Assembly (NCBI RefSeq): GCF_014334055.1 | Contig: NZ_CP060490.1 | Coordinates: 2,666,001-2,730,000 of the forward strand | DNA: 64,000 nt | Origin: Oscillibacter hominis | GTDB taxonomy: Bacteria > Bacillota > Clostridia > Oscillospirales > Oscillospiraceae | Direction of reading: 5' to 3' | In this document: in pieces, positions 59,840-64,000 of the stretch | Layout: each line of letters starts with the position of its first letter | Numbering within the stretch: position 1 is the first letter of the stretch | The notes under the pieces: generated by a model | The model's database searches: none | The model's input: only the letters and a program-made list of their open reading frames with translations | What the model was told of the DNA's origin: nothing | Made by a program: the position numbers and the translations under genes

Positions 59840-61321
59840 TTACTTGTGGTAAAGCCGCTTGCTCTCGTAGTGGGGCTCGCAGCTGACGTTGATGCCCAGG
59901 CGGTGGTAGAGCTTGGCGTCCACCTCGGAGAGGATGACGGTGAAGTGGGCGTCGCTTCCCCGTAGCTTGCCAAGCTGCTGCTGTGCCAGGTCCGCAAGAG
60001 GATTGGTCAGGGCGGAGATGCACAGCGCCACCAACACCTCGTCGGTGTGGAGGCGGGGGTTGCGGTGGCCCAGGTGCTCCGTTTTCAGGCGGCACACCGG
60101 CTCCAATACCTGGCAGGAGATCAGCTCCAGGGCATCGTCGATGCCGCCCACGGCCTTCAGCGCGTTGAGCAGCAGCGCCGAAGCCGCTCCCAGGGTGGGG
60201 GAGGTCTTGCCGGTGATGACCCGCCCGTCAGGCAGCACCATGGCCCCGGCCGGTGCGCCGGTGCGCTCCGCCTTCAACAGCGCGGCGGACACCGCCGGGC
60301 AGAGCTCCGGCGTCACGTTGGCCTGGTTCATCAAAAGCTCTAACTTGCCCAGCACCTTTTCGTCGCAGCCGCCCCGGACGTGGTCCACCTGGGCCGCGTA
60401 GTACCGGCGCAGGATCTCCATGCGGGAGGCCTCCCGGCAGGCTTCGTCGTCCACGATGCAGTTGCCCGCCATGTTGACGCCCATGTCCGTCGGGGAGCGG
60501 TAGGGGGAGCTTCCCTGGATTTTTTCAAAAATGGCGTTGAGGACCGGGAAGATTTCCACGTCCCTGTTGTAGTTGACGGTGGTCTTGCCATAGGCCTCCA
60601 GATGGAAGGGATCGATCATATTCACGTCGTTCAAATCCGCTGTGGCAGCCTCGTAGGCCAGGTTCACCGGATGCTTCAGGGGCAGGTTCCAGATGGGGAA
60701 GGTCTCAAACTTGGCATAGCCCGCCTGGATGCCCCGGCGGCTCTCATGATAGAGCTGGCTGAGGCAGGTGGCCATTTTGCCGCTGCCGGGGCCGGGCGCC
60801 GTCACCACGATGAGGGAGTGGCTGGTCTCAATGTAGTCGTTTTTGCCCAGGCCCTCTTCGCTGACGATGTGCTTCACGTCGGAGGGATAGCCGGCGATGG
60901 GGTAGTGGCGGTAGCAGCGGATGCCCAGTGTGGTGAGACGCTTCAAAAAAGCGTCGGCTGCCGCCTGGCCGGTGTATTGGGTGAGCACCACGCTGCCCAC
61001 GTAAAACTCCATGCCCCGGAAGATATCGATGAGCCGCAGCACGTCCTCATCATAGGAGATGCCCAGGTCGCCGCGGATTTTGTTTTTCTCAATGTCCCCG
61101 GCGCTGATAACGATGACAATCTCCACATCCTCCCGCAGCTTGCAGAGCATGCGGACTTTGCTGTCCGGCTCAAAACCGGGCAGAACCCGGGAGGCATGAT
61201 AGTCGTCAAAAAGCTTGCCGCCGAATTCCAGATAGAGCTTGCCGCCGAACTGGCTGATGCGCCGCCTGATCTGCTCGGACTGCATGGTCAGGTATTTTTG
61301 ATTGTCAAATCCGATCCTCAT
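59840..61321 (-). CDS. DUF1846 family protein
   Basis: The 493-aa soluble protein matches the DUF1846 (PF08903) family: MRIGFDNQKYLTMQSEQIR at the start, LYLEFGGKLFDDYHASRVLPGF and TAPGPGSGKMATCLSQLYHE (a P-loop-like stretch). NRDVEIFPVLNAIFEKI and GMNMAG-type (GVNMAGNCIVDDEA) blocks follow. Structures are known for relatives, but the reaction is not firmly known. The spacing to tex is 46 bases on the same strand. ATG 61321 follows CGGAGGAAG. Confidence 0.88.
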   Translation of the reverse strand: MRIGFDNQKYLTMQSEQIRRRISQFGGKLYLEFGGKLFDDYHASRVLPGFEPDSKVRMLCKLREDVEIVIVISAGDIEKNKIRGDLGISYDEDVLRLIDIFRGMEFYVGSVVLTQYTGQAAADAFLKRLTTLGIRCYRHYPIAGYPSDVKHIVSEEGLGKNDYIETSHSLIVVTAPGPGSGKMATCLSQLYHESRRGIQAGYAKFETFPIWNLPLKHPVNLAYEAATADLNDVNMIDPFHLEAYGKTTVNYNRDVEIFPVLNAIFEKIQGSSPYRSPTDMGVNMAGNCIVDDEACREASRMEILRRYYAAQVDHVRGGCDEKVLGKLELLMNQANVTPELCPAVSAALLKAERTGAPAGAMVLPDGRVITGKTSPTLGAASALLLNALKAVGGIDDALELISCQVLEPVCRLKTEHLGHRNPRLHTDEVLVALCISALTNPLADLAQQQLGKLRGSDAHFTVILSEVDAKLYHRLGINVSCEPHYESKRLYHK

Positions 61322-61553
61322 ACTGCTTCCTCCGTACAACTCACAATAATAGACAGAATACCATATTTTCACACCGTTGAAAAGTGCGCCGGCATGACTT
61401 TTCCCGTAAAATTTATGCTGCCGCGTCTAAATGTAATAAAGGCGGAAGCTGCCCCGCTTTTACCCGGCTGCAACCAATGGTTGCCGGATAGTTGGTGGAC
61501 AAAGCGCCGTTTTTATCATAGAATGGGCTCAATTCAATGCAAGGAGGAGCACT

Positions 61554-62018
61554 GTGGACATTGGAACACGAATCAGGGAACTGCGGTTGGAGCGGGGGCT
61601 TTCCCAGGAGGCGCTGGCGGAGCAGCTGGGAGTCTCCCGGCAGGCGGTGACCAAGTGGGAGAGCGGCGCCTCGGCGCCCAGCACAGCCAAGCTGCTGGCC
61701 CTTTGCGGGGCGTTTGGACTTTCCCCGGTGGAGTTGGCCGTCCCGGCTGCGGACAAAAGGGAGCAGCCGTGGAAACGGGCCGTTTTGCCTGCGGCCAGCC
61801 TGGTCCTGATCCTGGCCACCGCCGGGGCCCTGGCCGCCAATTGGGGGAACCCCCTGCCGGAAAACGCCATCGGCTATGCCGACGGCCCCACGGGGATCGC
61901 GGTTTACGGGCTTCCGCTCTGGGTCTATGGGCTGTGCGCCGTTACGGCGTTCACCGTGGCCGCGACAGCAATTGTCTTCTGCCGCTCCCTCCTCCAAAAA
62001 AGGAGGCGCGGAACGTGA
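61554..62018 (+). CDS. XRE-family regulator with membrane segments
   Basis: The 154-aa protein has an N-terminal Cro/C1 helix-turn-helix (IRELRLERGLSQEALAEQLGVSRQAVTKWESG) and two hydrophobic segments (AVLPAASLVLILATAGALAA and WVYGLCAVTAFTVAATAIVFC). The DNA-binding part is probably tethered to the membrane. GTG 61554 follows AAGGAGGAGCACT. The GTGA overlap with the next gene implies coupling with the lipoprotein. In the 232-base gap before it I see only AT-rich promoter-like sequence. Confidence 0.88.
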   Translation: MDIGTRIRELRLERGLSQEALAEQLGVSRQAVTKWESGASAPSTAKLLALCGAFGLSPVELAVPAADKREQPWKRAVLPAASLVLILATAGALAANWGNPLPENAIGYADGPTGIAVYGLPLWVYGLCAVTAFTVAATAIVFCRSLLQKRRRGT

Positions 62019-62410
62019 AAAAGCAGTTGAGTTTGGCGCTGGCCCTCCTCCTGCTGGGCGGCTGCGCCGCCCCCGCCTCCTCTGCCGGCGCGTCTTCGGC
62101 CGCCGGCATGGAGAGGGAGGAAATCGACCGCTGGCCGGACAATGCCTATACCGAGCGCTTGCCCGAACCGGAGGAGGGCACTCCGGACTATGTGATCGAG
62201 GGGGATGGGACCTATGCCGTCTTTTGGAAGGACATCACCAGAGAGCAGGGTGAGGCGTACCTTGAAGCACTGGAAGAGGACGGGTTCTACCAGGCCGCCG
62301 GGGAAAGCGGCGACGAGTCCGCCGGATTTTTGCTGCAAAAGGAGGGCACATCCGTGGCGGTCAGCTTCTGCGAGGGCGTATTGGGCCTGTCCATCAGCAT
62401 AACAGAATAA
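62015..62410 (+). CDS. small lipoprotein of unknown function
   Basis: The 131-aa protein has a signal and lipobox LLLGGCAAP (Cys near 17), then an acidic soluble domain (GTPDYVIEGDGTYAVFWKDI, then AYLEALEEDGFYQAAGESGDE). I recognise no family. The GTG start overlaps the XRE stop, with AAGGAGGCG ahead. It is likely an envelope component tied to the membrane-bound XRE regulator. Confidence 0.75.
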   Translation: MKKQLSLALALLLLGGCAAPASSAGASSAAGMEREEIDRWPDNAYTERLPEPEEGTPDYVIEGDGTYAVFWKDITREQGEAYLEALEEDGFYQAAGESGDESAGFLLQKEGTSVAVSFCEGVLGLSISITE

Positions 62411-62442
62411 AAAAGCGTCCTGCCGCGGCAGGACGCTTTTTT
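62409..62442. terminator. bidirectional intrinsic terminator
   Basis: AAAAAAGCGTCCTGCC, loop GC, GGCAGGACGCTTTTTT. It ends the lipoprotein gene and the convergent DUF3842 gene. Confidence 0.95.
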
Positions 62443-62857
62443 AGTTCAGTTTTTCCAAAACCAGTTCCGCCGCCTGTTCCACCAGGGCGGAGACCGGCAG
62501 GTCCTCCGCGCCTACCACCAGCTTGCTGCACCGGCTTCCCACCGGCAACAGGAGCTTTTCCCCGGGGCTTTGGCCCACGGCCACGGCCATTGCGGGGGTG
62601 ATCTCCCCAAGGAGGGAGTCGGCGATGACGATGCCGATGGGGCCGACGATCAGCTCTGCCGTCCGGCAGCATACCATCACCGCGTTTTCTCCGGTGGCTA
62701 TGTGATCCGGCTTAGCCTTGGACATGGCGGAAGTGGCCAGGCCGTTGGTGCCCACGGCAGTGATCTCCGCCTCCGGGCAGCGGACTCGGATGGCCTCGAT
62801 GAGGCTGCGGCCCAACTTCCCGCCCTGGCCGTCAATGACTAAAATCTTATTTCGCAT
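62441..62857 (-). CDS. DUF3842 family protein
   Basis: The 138-aa protein begins MRNKILVIDGQGGKLGRSLI and contains AVGTNGLATSAMSKAKPDHIATGENAVMV and GPIGIVIADSLLGEITPAMAVAVG, the pattern of DUF3842 proteins of clostridia. The GGQGGKLG-like start suggests a nucleotide-binding (Rossmann-like) fold. Function unknown. GGGAGGGATGCAGAG precedes ATG 62857. Confidence 0.8.
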   Translation of the reverse strand: MRNKILVIDGQGGKLGRSLIEAIRVRCPEAEITAVGTNGLATSAMSKAKPDHIATGENAVMVCCRTAELIVGPIGIVIADSLLGEITPAMAVAVGQSPGEKLLLPVGSRCSKLVVGAEDLPVSALVEQAAELVLEKLN

Positions 62858-62908
62858 CTCTGCATCCCTCCCATGTTCAGTATAGCAAACTGGGATGGAC
62901 GACCGCAA

Positions 62909-63088
62909 CTATTTTTCCCTGTCCAGGGAGGAAACGATTTGGCGGACTTCCTGGATGGATTCGGACAGGGCGCTGAGATGAGCCGGGTCCACACGTTCCC
63001 CGGTTTCCGACAAGTGCTGGGCTGTCTGCTCCATCTGGGATAAAAGCGGTGCAACAGCAGACCCTATCTGATCCTGCCAATCACTCAT
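62909..63088 (-). CDS. 59-aa helical protein, function unknown
   Basis: ATG 63088 follows TGGGAGGTCG. The peptide (MSDWQDQIGSAVAPLLSQME, then a HLSALSESIQEVRQIVSSLD end) is amphipathic, probably a coiled-coil. It lies 51 bases upstream of DUF3842 on the same strand. Small size and lack of a known family keep confidence modest. Confidence 0.6.
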   Translation of the reverse strand: MSDWQDQIGSAVAPLLSQMEQTAQHLSETGERVDPAHLSALSESIQEVRQIVSSLDREK

Positions 63089-63282
63089 AAAATCGACCTC
63101 CCATTCAGAATGCCAGCAACCGGTGAACCCGCCTATACACATTCAGTATACACGAGCAGAAAAAGCACATTGTGTCGAAATTTGTCGAACTGCCCTCTGG
63201 AAGGGCGAAGTGCGGCAGAAAATCTTGTGTTTGGGCAATCCGCATGCTACACTTGAAAAAACCGGAGACAGGAGGGATGAAC

Positions 63283-64000
63283 GTGTATGAACTGATCCAG
63301 GCTGGCGAGCGCACCTACTATGTGGACAGCCCATCCAAGGTGGGCATCTTCCGGACGGAGGACAATACCGTCTGCCTCATAGACAGCGGCAGCGACAAGG
63401 ACGGGGCCAAAAAGGTCCTGCGTCATCTGGAGGCCAACGATTGGAAGGTGCGATCGGTGCTGTGCACCCACTCCCATGCCGACCACACCGGCGGCGCCGC
63501 GCTGCTGCGCCAGCGCACCGGCTGCCGAGTCTTTGCGCCCGGCGTGGACCTGGACTTCACCCGCCACCCGGTGCTGGAGCCCTCCTTCCTCTACGGGGGC
63601 TATCCCGCGGCCGCGCTGCGGAACAAGTTCCTGATGGCCCAGCCCTGTGACGCGGAGGAGCTGACGGAGCAGGTGCTGCCGGAGGGCCTGGAGCTGCTGC
63701 GCCTGGACGGACACTCCTTCTCCATGGCGGCCTTCCGGACAGAGGACGACGTGTGGTTCCTGGCCGACAGCGTGGCCAGTGAGGCGGTGCTGAAAAAATA
63801 TCACATCCCATTTCTCTATGATGTGGAGGGATATCTCAGGGGGCTGGATGAGGTGGAGCGCCTTACAGGGAGGCTGTTTATTCCATCCCACGCCCCGGCG
63901 GTGGAGGACATCCGCCCCCTGGCCCAGGCGAACCGGGCCAAGGTACGGGAGATTCTGAGCGTCCTCAAGGAACTGAGCGCCCATGGGGCGGCGTTTGAAG
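63283..64000 (+). CDS. MBL-fold metallo-hydrolase (3' end outside window)
   Basis: Translation from GTG 63283 gives (M)YELIQAGERTYYVDSPSKV, then VCLIDSGSDKDG and the metal motif CTHSHADHTGGAALL. The later LDGHSFSMAAF, FLADSVAS and FIPSHAPAV supply the further His/Asp ligands. It is a glyoxalase II-like or general MBL hydrolase; the substrate is unknown. GGAGGG lies six bases before GTG 63283; ATG 63277 is in frame but too close to that site. The reading frame is open to the window end (239 codons seen). Confidence 0.85.
   Translation, partial: MYELIQAGERTYYVDSPSKVGIFRTEDNTVCLIDSGSDKDGAKKVLRHLEANDWKVRSVLCTHSHADHTGGAALLRQRTGCRVFAPGVDLDFTRHPVLEPSFLYGGYPAAALRNKFLMAQPCDAEELTEQVLPEGLELLRLDGHSFSMAAFRTEDDVWFLADSVASEAVLKKYHIPFLYDVEGYLRGLDEVERLTGRLFIPSHAPAVEDIRPLAQANRAKVREILSVLKELSAHGAAFE

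Noticed and set aside
1..64000. tRNA, rRNA, CRISPR arrays, transposases or integrases
   Set aside because: None was recognised in any intergenic space or reading frame; short unusual RNAs could still have been missed by eye.

Overview
The window is chromosomal DNA of a GC-rich, endospore-forming member of the Firmicutes, most likely a clostridial gut-type bacterium of the Oscillospiraceae/Ruminococcaceae kind. The evidence is spoVAC and spoIIID, S-layer-homology proteins, strong AGGAGG ribosome sites, sigma-A promoters of the TTGACA-N17-TATAAT type, a CIRCE operator, a T-box leader and ECF vitamin transporters. Genus and species are inference. I see no tRNA, rRNA, insertion sequence, CRISPR array or integrated phage, only one isolated phage-tail-like gene.

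Layout. 1-2.7 kb: 5-oxoproline utilisation operon (pxpA-pxpB-pxpC and a DUF1445 hydro-lyase cut by the window edge), minus strand. 2.9-7.8 kb: CIRCE-controlled hrcA-grpE-dnaK-dnaJ. 7.9-10.3 kb: PHP phosphatase, rpiB and a membrane DUF4015 protein. 10.3-12.4 kb: a MocR regulator divergent from an ECF S component. 12.5-14.4 kb: a minus operon of a membrane-anchored MerR, a two-TM protein, a YbjQ-family protein and an MBL hydrolase. 14.6-18.4 kb: radical SAM/SPASM protein, mutY, zinc-ribbon protein, thymidine kinase and a PflX-like radical SAM protein, closely packed. 18.5-22.6 kb: flavin reductase/HxlR pair, PH-like protein, PF06541 membrane protein and a CNNM/CBS protein with an attenuator leader. 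22.9-27.9 kb: S-layer-anchored phosphodiester glycosidase, hemW and a solitary spoVAC. 28-30.3 kb: MetNIQ-type importer. 30.4-34 kb: phage-tail-like fragment, ridA, an ECF S component plus P-loop kinase operon with a leader terminator, and a lipoprotein. 34.3-42.2 kb: DUF5714 protein, purA, purB, then asnB-glnN behind an asparagine T-box. 42.2-52.3 kb: nucleoside import and breakdown. On the minus strand lie bmpA, an ABC transporter and two nucleoside hydrolases. Divergently lie adenosine deaminase, a cysteine hydrolase, a nucleoside phosphorylase and a frameshifted oxidoreductase. 52.4-64 kb: spoIIID, LCP protein, SLH/transglutaminase protein, AI-2E and YitT membrane proteins, tex, DUF1846, an XRE/lipoprotein pair, DUF3842, and an MBL hydrolase cut by the right edge.

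How the genes work together. The best-supported functional blocks are heat-shock protein folding, purine handling (AMP synthesis by purA/purB; nucleoside uptake, hydrolysis, deamination and phosphorolysis at 42-52 kb), and ammonia assimilation into Gln and Asn (asnB-glnN). The less-described elements are two 5' leaders that carry intrinsic terminators and look like metabolite- or ion-sensing RNAs: one before the CNNM gene (about 22.64-22.78 kb) and one before the ECF/kinase operon (about 33.27-33.42 kb). The proposed membrane-tethered MerR operon is also of interest. Functions were assigned by reading protein motifs by eye; no database search was run.
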